Shown piece after piece: positions 1 to 8,831 of a DNA stretch of 64,000 bases. The stretch lies in the NCBI RefSeq assembly GCF_030269515.1, contig NZ_BSTM01000006.1, forward strand, positions 62,001 through 126,000, read 5' to 3'. Origin of the DNA: Actinomadura sp. NBRC 104412 (lineage in GTDB: Bacteria; Actinomycetota; Actinomycetes; Streptosporangiales; Streptosporangiaceae). The position numbers and the translations under genes are program-made. The first letter of the stretch is position 1. Every line of letters starts with the position of its first letter. The notes under the pieces are model-generated. The model saw only the letters and a program-made list of their open reading frames with translations. It was not told the DNA's origin and did not search any database.

Positions 1-968
1 TGCCGCTGCGCGTACGGGGAGAACGCGACCATGGTGAAGGTGGCGGTGGCGCCGGAGGGGAACTCCATGCTCACCACCTGGTGGTCCACCACGTCGTTGT
101 CGCAGGCGTACACGCATCGCCCGTACGGGCCGTCGCGCAGCGCCGCGATGACGCCCCGCTCGGTGAAGTCGTGGGTGATCGCGCTGACCGGCCAGACCTC
201 CTGCCCGGGTGCGCCGAGGCGGGACAGGTAGAGCCGTTTGGCCGAGTACGGACAGCCGTCCTCGATCGCGCAGTCCAGGCAGCGGTCGGCGGCCCCCTCC
301 GGGCGGTTCTCCGGTCGGAAGTGCGAGAGCCGCCCGAACGAGCCCACCCGGGACGGGTGCTCGCCCAGCACATGGATGATCCAGTCGATGTCGTGCACCG
401 ACTTGGTCATCAGCATCGGGCCGGAGGCGTCCTCCCGCCGCCAGTTGCCACGGACGTACGAGTGCGCGTGGTGCCACCACCCGACCGGCTCCAGGTGCTG
501 GACGTTGATCGGGGTGCCGATGCGCCCTTCGCTCAACAGTGACCGAATTTTCCGGGTATAAGGCGTATAACGGAGCACGTGACAGACCGCGAGCATCGTC
601 CCGGCGCGCTCGGCCGCCGTCACCACCCGTTCCGCGTCCGCCTCGGTGGTGGCCATCGGCTTCTCCAGCAGGATGTGGTAGCCCTGCCCGGCCAGCCGCA
701 CCGCGGGCTCGGCATGCTCGGCGTCCTGGGTCGCGATGATCGCCCCGTCCGCGAGCCGCCCCGCGTCCACCAGATCGGTCCAGCTCGCGAACGCACGATC
801 CGCGGGGATCGCGTGCTCGGCCACGAACCGCTCGCGCCGCCACCGGTCGGGCTCGGCCACCGCCACCACCCGGCCGCGCGTCGCGTCCCGGATCCGGCGG
901 GCGTAGCCCGTCCCGCGCAGTCCGGCGCCCACGACCGCGACCGTGGGCCCACTGGGTTCCGCTGACAA
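1..968 (-). CDS. Gfo/Idh/MocA family oxidoreductase, 5' part (truncated by window edge)
   Basis: NAD(P)-dependent oxidoreductase that probably acts on a sugar, inositol or similar polyol in the cytoplasm; the substrate cannot be read. About 322 codons are visible and the C-terminus lies beyond base 1. The Rossmann motif GAGLRG sits at about residues 14-19, the family EKP motif at about 102-104, and a small Cys cluster (CLDCAIEDGC) near residue 230. The start is a TTG at 968 preceded by a GAGGG/AGGTG stretch; no ATG or GTG lies in frame nearby. It is divergent from a ROK regulator, with a large palindrome in the 124-bp gap, so control by that regulator is likely. The family call is firm; the role is not. 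Confidence 0.85.
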   Translation of the reverse strand, partial: MSAEPSGPTVAVVGAGLRGTGYARRIRDATRGRVVAVAEPDRWRRERFVAEHAIPADRAFASWTDLVDAGRLADGAIIATQDAEHAEPAVRLAGQGYHILLEKPMATTEADAERVVTAAERAGTMLAVCHVLRYTPYTRKIRSLLSEGRIGTPINVQHLEPVGWWHHAHSYVRGNWRREDASGPMLMTKSVHDIDWIIHVLGEHPSRVGSFGRLSHFRPENRPEGAADRCLDCAIEDGCPYSAKRLYLSRLGAPGQEVWPVSAITHDFTERGVIAALRDGPYGRCVYACDNDVVDHQVVSMEFPSGATATFTMVAFSPYAQR

Positions 969-1000
969 CGGTCACCTGCCCTCTGACGCCCTCTGAGCTG

Positions 1001-1043
1001 GGCCGACCTATTTACGAAAGTAATTTTCGTAAATAGGTCGGCC
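1001..1043. promoter_or_regulatory. Perfect 19-bp inverted repeat, probable ROK operator
   Basis: The arm GGCCGACCTATTTACGAAA (1001-1019) is repeated exactly in inverted form at 1025-1043, with a 5-base spacer GTAAT. The inner AT-rich part (TTTACGAAA/TTTCGTAAA) stands out from the GC-rich surroundings. It lies between the starts of the divergent oxidoreductase (968) and ROK gene (1093), where a repressor could shut both promoters. Inference: it is the binding site of the adjacent ROK protein. Confidence 0.75.
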
Positions 1044-1092
1044 TAACTGTCCATGGTCGGCCCGCCCCTGTCAAGACCCCCTAAGAGGTGCC

Positions 1093-2304
1093 GTGTCCGA
1101 GATCTCGCTGCATGGGGGCGACCCCTCGGTCCTCCGCAGGCTCAACTCCGCCGCGGCACTGCGCGCGCTCCGCGACGGCGGCGAACCCACCCTCAGCGAA
1201 CTGGCCCGCGCCATAGGGCTCTCCCGCCCCACCACCGAAGGCGTCCTGTCCGAACTGGCCGACCGCGGCCTCGTCATCGAAGTCGCGCCCCGCTCCGGCA
1301 CCGGACTCGGCCGCCCCGCCCGCCGCTACCGCTTCCGCGCCGACGCCGGCCACGCACTCGGCCTCGACATCGACGCGCACCGGGTCCAGCTCTTCCTCAC
1401 CGACCTCAACGGCCAGGTCATCGGCTCCCACCGCGCCGACCTCGACCTCACCTGGCAGCCACCCGAACGGCTCGCCGCCGTACGCGCCGCCGCCACGGCA
1501 TGCCTCGACGCCGCCGGCATCCACCCCACCGACCTGTGGGCCGTCGCCGCCGGCACCCCCGGCGTCGTCGACGCCGACGGGCGCGTCGCGTACTGCACGG
1601 TCGTCCCCGGATGGCAGGGCCTCGACCTCGGAGGCGAACTAGGCCGCTCCTTCCCCTGCCCCGTCCTCGTCGAGAACGACGCCAACCTCGCCGCCATGGG
1701 CGAACGCTGGCGCGGCATCGCCACCGGCACCGACGACCTGATCTACGTGCTGGCCGGTCTCCACACCGGAGTCGGCGCCGTCATCGGCGGACGCCTCCAC
1801 CGAGGCCGCTCCGGTGCCGCCGGCGAAGTCGGCATGCTCCCCGAACTCGGCCTCCGCGACACGATGGCCGCCCTCACCGGCACCCCCATCAGCCGCCCCG
1901 GCGGCGAAGCCGCAGCCGAAGCCGTCCTCGCCGCCGCCCGGGACGGCGACCCCCAAGCCCTCACCCTCGTGAAACGCCTCGCCGCCCGAATGGCCCGAGG
2001 CATCGCCGCCATGGCACTCGCCATCGACCCCGAAATGATCGTCATCGGCGGCGCCCTCACCCGGACCGGCGACCGGCTGGTCGACGAACTACGCCGCCAC
2101 GTCCGCCCCCTCTGCCTCGCCCCCGTCCGCATCGAAACCTCCGCCCTGGGCGACGAAGCCGTAGGCATAGGCGCCGTCCGCCTAGCCCTGAATCACATAG
2201 ACGAAGATGTGTACGCTGTGACATATGTGGGGGGGGCGACCCCCCACACCCCCCGATGCGGGGCCAGCGATCCCCGCCGCTCGCCTGGCGGCTCGCGGCG
2301 GTGA
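1093..2304 (+). CDS. ROK family transcriptional regulator
   Basis: Sugar-responsive DNA-binding repressor or activator of the ROK (NagC/XylR) family. An N-terminal winged helix-turn-helix occupies about residues 25-75 (LSELARAIGLSRPTTEG) and is followed by an actin-like ROK domain with the nucleotide/sugar-fold signature near VLVENDANLAAMGE. The usual zinc motif CxCGxxGCxE is absent: the equivalent region reads GEVGMLPELG. The protein is therefore likely a pure regulator, not a kinase. The start is GTG 1093 behind AAGAGG. Residues from about 379 on are encoded by a dispersed GC-rich repeat (GGATPHTP tail), so the natural C-terminus was probably near IDEDVYAV. The likely target is the oxidoreductase transcribed the other way. 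Confidence 0.88.
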   Translation: MSEISLHGGDPSVLRRLNSAAALRALRDGGEPTLSELARAIGLSRPTTEGVLSELADRGLVIEVAPRSGTGLGRPARRYRFRADAGHALGLDIDAHRVQLFLTDLNGQVIGSHRADLDLTWQPPERLAAVRAAATACLDAAGIHPTDLWAVAAGTPGVVDADGRVAYCTVVPGWQGLDLGGELGRSFPCPVLVENDANLAAMGERWRGIATGTDDLIYVLAGLHTGVGAVIGGRLHRGRSGAAGEVGMLPELGLRDTMAALTGTPISRPGGEAAAEAVLAAARDGDPQALTLVKRLAARMARGIAAMALAIDPEMIVIGGALTRTGDRLVDELRRHVRPLCLAPVRIETSALGDEAVGIGAVRLALNHIDEDVYAVTYVGGATPHTPRCGASDPRRSPGGSRR

Positions 2305-2390
2305 CCGCTGACCCCGGGTAGGGGCTCCGCCCCTACGACCCCGGCAGGGGGCTCCGCCCCCTGCACCCCCGTTGGGGCTTCGCCCCTTGC
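2228..2390. repeat. Dispersed GC-rich repeat, copy 1, with three GGGGCTYCGCCCC hairpins
   Basis: This stretch starts inside the ROK gene and runs past its stop. Its first ~105 bp match the copy at 60600-60705 at roughly 90% by eye, including GGGGGGCGACCCCCC and the TGACCGCTGACCCC tract. Three stem-loops follow: 2318-2336, 2344-2364 and 2374-2386, all with the core GGGGCTYCGCCCC. They could end ROK transcription, although no T-tract follows them. Confidence 0.8.
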
Positions 2391-2787
2391 TTCCGTGAGG
2401 TTTTGCCCTATTGGTCTGATTGGGGTATGGAAGGGCCGGCTCCTGGCGTCTTTGGGTGTGGGGTGGATGCGTCTCGTTGGTGGGGCGTGGCCGTGGCCTG
2501 GGTCGGTGGGTGTCTGCTCGGTTTCGGCTTTGCGGCGTGCAGTGGCCGGGTGGAAGTAGCAGTCCTCGTAGATCGCCTCAGGCTGGGTGTTGCCGGGCAT
2601 GGCTTGGCTCGCTTGATCATTGTGGGGGGCTTGAGGCTTGGCTGCCGGTATCATCACTTTGGGGATTCGTCTGGTGGGTTGGCGAGGGTTGACAAGATCG
2701 GCATGGTGTATTGACGCGGTGCGGGGGTGGATTTAGCGTCCCAGGAAAAGCGTCCACGGGGCTGCCCGTGAGGAGGCGCCACCCGCC
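2391..2787. promoter_or_regulatory. Low-GC leader with promoter for the GH2 gene (-35 2711-2716, -10 2734-2739)
   Basis: The interval is noticeably less GC-rich than its flanks and holds no convincing gene; the short open frames here have non-native composition. A sigma-70 type promoter is visible: TTGACG (2711-2716), a 17-base spacer and TAGCGT (2734-2739). A second TTGACA at 2689-2694 has no well-spaced -10. The GH2 ribosome-binding site is GAGGAGG at about 2769-2775. Confidence 0.5.
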
Positions 2788-5700
2788 ATGCGCTCCCAGC
2801 TCCCGCTTCGTTCTTTCGTGCGTGTTTCGGTCGCTGTTCTGGCACTGGCCGCTCTCGTGCTGGCGTTGATGCAGGCGATGGCTTCCGCGCGTTCTCTAGG
2901 GGCGGGGGCGCCCGGGGACGTCTATGCCTATCTCGACGATCCGGAGATGATCGGGGAGGGGCAGGAGCCGGCGCATTCCGTGCTGCGACCCGGTGACGAG
3001 CGGCGGTGGACGCGGTCGCTGGACGGGGAATGGCGGCTCAAGGTCGTCGATCGGCCGGGGGACGTGCCCGCGGGTTTCTTCGGTGAGGGGTACGACACGT
3101 CCGGGTGGCCCAAGGTGAGGGTGCCGCACACGTGGCAGAGCGATCGGCTCGACCATCCGGTGTTCCGGAACATCCCGACCGAGATCTGGCCGGACGATCC
3201 GCCTCGGGTGCCGCGTGACATCAACCCGACGGGCGCATATGTGAAGCGGCTGGAGGTTCCCAAGGATTGGGAGGGGCGGCGCACGTTCCTGCGATTCGAG
3301 GGTGTGACCAGTGCGTACTTCGTGTGGGTGAACGGGCGGTACGTGGGCTATGACCAAGGGGGTTACACGCCTGCGGAGTTCGACATCAGCGATCATGTGC
3401 GGCCTGGCGGTAACACGGTGGCGGTTCAGGTGCACAGGTGGGGTGCCGGCTCTTACCTGGAGGACGTGGACCAGTGGCGTTACAGCGGCATCTTCCGTTC
3501 AGTGTGGGCGTACTCGACACCCAAGACCTATGTGCGGGATGCGTACATCACCACGGATTTGGACGAGTCGTATAGGGACGCGACGCTCAACACGACGCTG
3601 ACCCTGGCGAGCAAGGGGGGAACCCAGGGCGAGCACACTGTCAAGGGGACCCTTTTCGGTCCGGACGGTCGTCCTGTGACGACGTTTTCTGGGCGGGCGA
3701 ACGTGACCGGTGACGGTGCGACCCTGCGGATGAGCGTGCCCGTTTCCAACCCGGCGAAATGGAGTGATGAGACGCCCTCGCTCTATAGGTTGCGGCTGGA
3801 GCTGTCCGGACCTTCAGGTGTTGTCCATAGCGTCTGGGAGGAGGTGGGCTTCCGCGAGATCGAGATCAGGGACCGGCGGTTGCTGGTGAACGGGAAGCGC
3901 GTCCTCATCAAGGGCGTGAACCGTCCCGAGACCGATCCCGACACCGGACGGCACCAGACGCGCGAGCGTCAGGAATCGGACGTCGCGCTGATGAAACGGC
4001 TCAACATCAACGCGATCCGGACGGCGCACTATCCGTCCGATCCGTATCTGTACGAGCTGGCCGACAGGCGCGGGCTCTACATCGACGACGAGGTCGACAT
4101 CGAGACCCACAATTACGAGAACTGCGCCAGGCCCGCGGGTGACCGGCGCGACTGCCTGGCGGACCGGCCCGAATGGCAGAAGGCGTTCCTCGAACGCTTC
4201 CAGGCGATGGTGGCGCGCGACAAGAACCATCCGAGCGTCTTCCTGTGGGACACCGGGAACGAGGCGGGCCTGGGCCAGGCGCACACGAAAATGGCGGAGT
4301 GGGCGCGCGAGACCGACCCGACGCGGCCGCTGTATCACCAGTCCAACAGTCCCGATGGCGACGCCCCGTTCGCGGACGTCTGGGGGCCGCGCTATCCGAC
4401 TCCGGCGCGGCTGGAGCAGCAGGCGGCGGCCACGACCAAGCCCATCATCATGGGGGAGTACGCCCACGCGATGGGCAACAGCCTGGGCAACTTCCGTGAA
4501 TTCTGGGAGGTCATTCGCCGCCACCCGCAAACCCAGGGTGGTTTCATCTGGGACTGGGCGGAGGCCAACCTGAGGCACCCGCTCATCACCACTCCCGACT
4601 CTTCGGGCAACGGCATCCTGGCGTGGACGCAAGGACTGCCCGAAAGAGTCGAGGGCCACAGGGGCAAGGCCCTCTACTTCTCCGGCCTGGACGATTTCGT
4701 CGAGGTCTACCGGGACCGCCGGCTCGACCTCACCGGGAACGCCGTCACCCTCGACTCGTGGGTCAAACCCGTCCGCCCGTGGACCGGCGACTTCACCATC
4801 ATGACGAAGGGCGACCACCAGTACGGCCTCAAGATGTCGAACGAGACCACTTTGGAGTTCTACATCTTCAGCGGGGGCACCTGGCGTACCGTCCGCGCGC
4901 CCGTGCCGTCCAACTGGTACGACACCTGGCACCGGGTCACCGGAACCTATGACGGCACCGCCCTGCGCCTTTACGTGGACGGGCGGGAGGCCGCCCGTGT
5001 CACGTACTCGGGCACCATCGACTGGTCGTCGGGTGATGTCAACATCGGCCGGAACTCCGGCACCATGCAGGACAACTACAGCGGTCGCATGGCGCACGGA
5101 ACGATCGATGAAGTCCGCATCTACGGCCGTGCGCTCACACCGGACGAGCTGGGCTCCGGCGCGGATCCGGCCGGCGACGCCGTGCTCGCTCTCAATTTCG
5201 ACCAGTTCCCCCAGAAGGGCGGCTTCCTCTCCAACGGGCAGAGCCTTTCCGGGGTGGACGGGCTGGTCGGCACCGACCGTTACCTCCAGCCTGAACTGGC
5301 CCAGCTCGCCTGGGTGCAGTCGCCGATCCGCGTCACCCGGACGGACGACGGTGTCGCGGTCACCAGTGAGCGCGCCTTCGCCGGCACGTCCGACCTGCAA
5401 TTGCGCTGGCGCTACAGCGAAGGCAAGCGCATCATCCGTTCCGGTACGCGACCGCTCGACCTGAAACCCGGCGGGACGGCTCGGGTGGCGATCCCGCCCG
5501 CGCCGTCCGAGAACGAGCGGTGGCTGACGGTCGATGTCGTCCTGAACGGGAGGACCTGGTATGCCCCGGCCGGCCATGTCGTCGGCTTCGGGCAGTTCCC
5601 CGCCGGCGGGACGAAGGTCCCCGGCATCAGGAAACCCGCGACCGGCGCGGTCTCCACCTCCCGGACGAGTGACGAGATCATTGTCACCGGCCGCCATTTC

Positions 5701-6549
5701 CGCTACGTCTTCGACCGCGCCAAGGGCACTCTCACCTCGATGCGCTACAGGGGGACCGAACTCCTCCGTACCGGCCCGGAATTGGACGTGTGGCGCCCGC
5801 CCATCAGCAACGAGACCTACACCTGGGGCAACGCCGAAGGCGAGGACTGGCGCAGGGCAGGGCTTGACCGCCTCACCACCACACCAGGTGAGATAACCGT
5901 GACCCCGGACGGCTCCAGTGGAGTGACCGTCCAGATCCCCAGCCGGGTCAACGGCACAGGCAACGCCTTCTTCGACCAGACCACCACCTACGCCATCGAC
6001 GGCTCCGGCCAGATCGACCTCAGGCACCAGGTCGTCCCGCAGGGCAGCGCACGCACCCTGCCCTATCTCGCCAGGGTCGGCTACACGCTCAAGCTGCCGG
6101 ACCGCTACAAGTCCTTCGCCTGGTACGGTCGCGGCCCCGTCGAGAACTACAACGACCGCAAGGACGGCACCCGCATGGGCGTGTGGTCGTCCTCCGTCGA
6201 CCAGCAGTACGTCTCGTACTACCGCCCCCAGGACTACGGCAACCATGACGACGTGCGCTGGGCCATGCTCACCGATGGCCGCGCGGGACTCCTGGTGGCC
6301 GGAGACCTGGAGGTCAGCGTCACCCCGTACGACGACCTGGATCGCGCGCTCTACCCGTTCGCCCTCCAACGCAACCCGGGTTGGAACACCCTCCACGTGA
6401 ACCACGCGGTGTCCGGCGTGGGCGACACCCCCAACCCGGTGCGTCCCGAGTACCAGGTCCGCCCCGACCGGACGTACACCTACACCACCGTCCTGCGTCC
6501 CGTCACCCCCGACGAGGCACGCGGGAACGCGGTCGTCACGCCACGATGA
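2788..6549 (+). CDS. Secreted GH2 beta-galactosidase with an inserted LamG/concanavalin-like domain
   Basis: Glycoside hydrolase family 2 enzyme that would release beta-linked galactose from extracellular oligo- or polysaccharides. Residues 1-36 form a signal peptide (hydrophobic core LALAALVLALMQAM). The sugar-binding and immunoglobulin-like GH2 domains come next, then the TIM barrel with acid/base Glu492 (GNEAG) and nucleophile Glu557 (GEYAHAMGNS). A LamG jellyroll (about residues 610-790, ending GTIDEVRIYGRAL) interrupts the barrel end: the barrel resumes at GGFLSNGQSLSG. The C-terminal ~280 residues are a beta-galactosidase small-chain fold. At 1253 residues it is longer than LacZ (about 1020), explained by the insert. 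It overlaps the convergent pdhC by 14 bp. Galactosylated xyloglucan is a plausible target given the neighbours. Confidence 0.9.
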   Translation: MRSQLPLRSFVRVSVAVLALAALVLALMQAMASARSLGAGAPGDVYAYLDDPEMIGEGQEPAHSVLRPGDERRWTRSLDGEWRLKVVDRPGDVPAGFFGEGYDTSGWPKVRVPHTWQSDRLDHPVFRNIPTEIWPDDPPRVPRDINPTGAYVKRLEVPKDWEGRRTFLRFEGVTSAYFVWVNGRYVGYDQGGYTPAEFDISDHVRPGGNTVAVQVHRWGAGSYLEDVDQWRYSGIFRSVWAYSTPKTYVRDAYITTDLDESYRDATLNTTLTLASKGGTQGEHTVKGTLFGPDGRPVTTFSGRANVTGDGATLRMSVPVSNPAKWSDETPSLYRLRLELSGPSGVVHSVWEEVGFREIEIRDRRLLVNGKRVLIKGVNRPETDPDTGRHQTRERQESDVALMKRLNINAIRTAHYPSDPYLYELADRRGLYIDDEVDIETHNYENCARPAGDRRDCLADRPEWQKAFLERFQAMVARDKNHPSVFLWDTGNEAGLGQAHTKMAEWARETDPTRPLYHQSNSPDGDAPFADVWGPRYPTPARLEQQAAATTKPIIMGEYAHAMGNSLGNFREFWEVIRRHPQTQGGFIWDWAEANLRHPLITTPDSSGNGILAWTQGLPERVEGHRGKALYFSGLDDFVEVYRDRRLDLTGNAVTLDSWVKPVRPWTGDFTIMTKGDHQYGLKMSNETTLEFYIFSGGTWRTVRAPVPSNWYDTWHRVTGTYDGTALRLYVDGREAARVTYSGTIDWSSGDVNIGRNSGTMQDNYSGRMAHGTIDEVRIYGRALTPDELGSGADPAGDAVLALNFDQFPQKGGFLSNGQSLSGVDGLVGTDRYLQPELAQLAWVQSPIRVTRTDDGVAVTSERAFAGTSDLQLRWRYSEGKRIIRSGTRPLDLKPGGTARVAIPPAPSENERWLTVDVVLNGRTWYAPAGHVVGFGQFPAGGTKVPGIRKPATGAVSTSRTSDEIIVTGRHFRYVFDRAKGTLTSMRYRGTELLRTGPELDVWRPPISNETYTWGNAEGEDWRRAGLDRLTTTPGEITVTPDGSSGVTVQIPSRVNGTGNAFFDQTTTYAIDGSGQIDLRHQVVPQGSARTLPYLARVGYTLKLPDRYKSFAWYGRGPVENYNDRKDGTRMGVWSSSVDQQYVSYYRPQDYGNHDDVRWAMLTDGRAGLLVAGDLEVSVTPYDDLDRALYPFALQRNPGWNTLHVNHAVSGVGDTPNPVRPEYQVRPDRTYTYTTVLRPVTPDEARGNAVVTPR

Positions 6550-7801
6550 GGAGGGGGTTCTCCAGGATCTCGGCGAGGCGGGCGAGGAAGGCGGCGCCGG
6601 TGGCGCCGTCGGTGGCGCGGTGGTCCACCGACAGGGTCACCGCCAGCCGCTTGCCCGGGACGACCTGACCGTTCCGGACGACCGGCTCGTCCCGTACCGC
6701 GCCGACCGCCAGGATCGCCGCCTCCGGCGGGTTGATCACGGCGGCGAAGCCGCCGACCCCGTACATGCCCAGGTTGCTGACGCTGAACGTGCCGCCGCTC
6801 ATCTCCTGCGCGGTCAGCCTGCCCTCCCTGGCCCTGGCGGCCAGCGCACGCGTCTCGGCGCCGATCCGCGACACGCTCTTGCGGTCGGCGTCCCTGATCA
6901 CGGGCACCAGCAGGCCGTCCTCCACCGCGACGGCGACGCCGATGTGGATCCGCTCGTGGAAGACCAGATCCTCTTCGGTGTAGGACACGTTCACCGCCGG
7001 ATGCTCGCGCAGCGCGGTGGCGGCGGCCTTCACGATCAGGTCGTTCACGCTGACCTTCGCCGGGGCCAGCGCCGCGTTGAGCTCGGCCCGGAACTCCAGC
7101 AGCCGCTCGGCGTCCACCTCCCGGTTGAGGTAGAAGTGCGGCGCGTTCCGCTTGCTCTCGGTGAGCCGGCGCGCCGCGACCTTGCGGAACCGGTTGAGCG
7201 GTACGCGGCGTACGTCCTCGTCCGCGGTCGGAGCCGGGGGCGTGGCCGGAGCCGGGACCGTAGCCGGGGCCGGGGCCGGGGCCGCAGGCGCGGGGGCGGG
7301 GGCGGTGTTGCGGATGGCGGCCTCGATGTCGGCGCGTACGATCCGCCCACCGGGCCCGCTGCCGGTGAGGGTCGACAGGTCGATCCCGTGGTCGCGGGCC
7401 AGCCTGCGCGCCAGCGGCGAGGACGGCGGGCGCGTCCCACGCGGCGTCCGGCCCGGGGCCGGGGCCGGGGCGGCAGGAGCGGGAGCCGTGGGAGCGGGAG
7501 CCGGGGCGGCAGGAGCGGCGGCGGGGGCCGCGACGGGCTCCTTCGCGGGAGCCTCGACCTTGGTGCCCTCCGGGACGATGACGGCGATGGGGGTGCCGAT
7601 GGCGGCGGTCTCGCCCTCGCCGACCAGGATCTCGCCGAGCACGCCGGCCTCGTACGCCTCGTACTCCATCACGGCCTTGTCGGTCTCGATGTCGACGAGC
7701 ACGTCGCCGACGGCGATCGGGTCTCCGGGCTTCTTCTGCCAGGAGCTGATCACGCCCTCCTCCATGGTGTCGGAGAGCCGGGGCATGAGGATCTCGGTCA
7801 T
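6536..7801 (-). CDS. pdhC: Dihydrolipoamide acyltransferase (E2) of a 2-oxoacid dehydrogenase complex
   Basis: E2 core enzyme that carries acyl groups on lipoate and passes them to CoA. It has one lipoyl domain (residues 1-78, lipoylated Lys42 in ETDKAVME), an Ala/Pro-rich linker, a peripheral subunit-binding domain at about 125-165 (SSPLARRLARDHGIDLSTL), a second Ala/Pro linker and the acyltransferase domain with the HRATDG catalytic motif near the C-terminus. At 421 residues it is normal for a single-lipoyl E2. It is the last gene of pdhABC, and its ATG overlaps the pdhB stop by 4 bp, so translation is probably coupled. Acetoin or branched-chain specificity is possible, but the E1 sequences favour pyruvate. 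Confidence 0.92.
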   Translation of the reverse strand: MTEILMPRLSDTMEEGVISSWQKKPGDPIAVGDVLVDIETDKAVMEYEAYEAGVLGEILVGEGETAAIGTPIAVIVPEGTKVEAPAKEPVAAPAAAPAAPAPAPTAPAPAAPAPAPGRTPRGTRPPSSPLARRLARDHGIDLSTLTGSGPGGRIVRADIEAAIRNTAPAPAPAAPAPAPATVPAPATPPAPTADEDVRRVPLNRFRKVAARRLTESKRNAPHFYLNREVDAERLLEFRAELNAALAPAKVSVNDLIVKAAATALREHPAVNVSYTEEDLVFHERIHIGVAVAVEDGLLVPVIRDADRKSVSRIGAETRALAARAREGRLTAQEMSGGTFSVSNLGMYGVGGFAAVINPPEAAILAVGAVRDEPVVRNGQVVPGKRLAVTLSVDHRATDGATGAAFLARLAEILENPLLIVA

Positions 7802-8817
7802 GGGGCGGTGGTCTCCAGTGCGGCGCGGCCGGTCGCGCGCAGGGTGTCGCGGACGGCGGTGAGCAGGGAGCCGGCGGAGGGCAGCGCGGCCGTCTCCAGC
7901 GGCTTGGCGTACGGGAGCGGCACCTCGGCCATGGCGACGCGGCGGACGGGCGCGTCCAGCCAGTCGAAGGCGCCCTCCTGGATGGTGGCGGCGATCTCCG
8001 CGCCGATGCCGTAGGTCAGCCAGTCGTCCTCGGCGACGACGGCGCAGCCGGTGCGCCGCACCGACTCCACGATCGTCTCGCGGTCCAGGGGACGCAGGCT
8101 GCGCAGGTCCACGACCTCGGCGGAGACGCCCTCGGCCGCCAGCGTCTCGGCCACCTCCAGGGCCACGTGCGCCATCCGCGAGTAGCCGATGATGGTGATG
8201 TCGGTGCCGGAACGGGTGACGGCGGCCCGGCCGATCTCGGCGGGCTCGATCAGCGCGGGCTCGGCGGGCAGCTCGCCCTTGGTGTTGTAGAGCGCGAGGT
8301 TCTCCAGGAACAGCACCGGGTCGTCGTCCCGGATCGCGGCCTTGAGCATCGCCGACGCCTCCGCCGGGGTGGAGGGCGCGACCACCTTGAGGCCGGGGAC
8401 GAACGAGTAGAACAGCTCGACGTTCTGCGAGTGGGTGGCGCCGAGCTGCTGGCCCCCGCCGCCCGGGGTGCGGATGACCAGCGGGACGCTCGCCTGCCCG
8501 CCGAACATCCCGTAGATCTTGGCGGCATGGTTGACGATCTGGTCCAGCGCCAGCAGCGAGAAGTTGATCGTCATGATCTCGACGACCGGGCGCAGCCCCA
8601 GCATGGCCGCGCCGATGGCGGCGCCGACGAAGCCCTCCTCGGCGATGGGGGTGTCGCGGACCCGGCGCGGGCCGAACTCCGTGAGCAGCCCTTCGGTGAT
8701 CTTGTACGAGCCCTCGAAGACGCCGATCTCCTCGCCCATCAGGAAGACGTTCTCGTCCCTGAGCATCTCGGCGCGCAGCGTTTCCCTGAGGGCCTGGCGG
8801 TAGGTGATGGGTGCCAT
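7798..8817 (-). CDS. pdhB: Pyruvate dehydrogenase-type E1 component, beta subunit
   Basis: Beta half of the thiamine-diphosphate-dependent heterotetrameric E1, which decarboxylates a 2-oxoacid and acylates the E2 lipoate. The 339 residues cover the whole family length: the transketolase pyrimidine-binding region (FLMGEEIGVFEGSYK, TPIAEEGFVGAAIGAA) is followed by the C-terminal transketolase domain. The start ATG at 8817 follows TGAGGAG and lies 14 bp from the pdhA stop; the longer open frame upstream overlaps pdhA and lacks family similarity. Actinomycetes usually rely on the single-chain AceE, so this two-chain E1 is probably an additional, substrate-induced complex. No E3 gene is nearby. 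Confidence 0.92.
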   Translation of the reverse strand: MAPITYRQALRETLRAEMLRDENVFLMGEEIGVFEGSYKITEGLLTEFGPRRVRDTPIAEEGFVGAAIGAAMLGLRPVVEIMTINFSLLALDQIVNHAAKIYGMFGGQASVPLVIRTPGGGGQQLGATHSQNVELFYSFVPGLKVVAPSTPAEASAMLKAAIRDDDPVLFLENLALYNTKGELPAEPALIEPAEIGRAAVTRSGTDITIIGYSRMAHVALEVAETLAAEGVSAEVVDLRSLRPLDRETIVESVRRTGCAVVAEDDWLTYGIGAEIAATIQEGAFDWLDAPVRRVAMAEVPLPYAKPLETAALPSAGSLLTAVRDTLRATGRAALETTAP

Positions 8818-8831
8818 GACGACGCGACTCC

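Noticed and set aside
2193..2657. Minus-strand 154-codon frame across the repeat and leader before GH2
   Set aside because: Half of it is the GC-rich repeat read backwards and the rest has no recognisable motif or ribosome-binding site.
3814..6405. Minus-strand open frame of 863 codons opposite the GH2 gene
   Set aside because: It is a GC-driven shadow: low-complexity composition, no family features, and the plus strand encodes a complete GH2 enzyme with catalytic residues.
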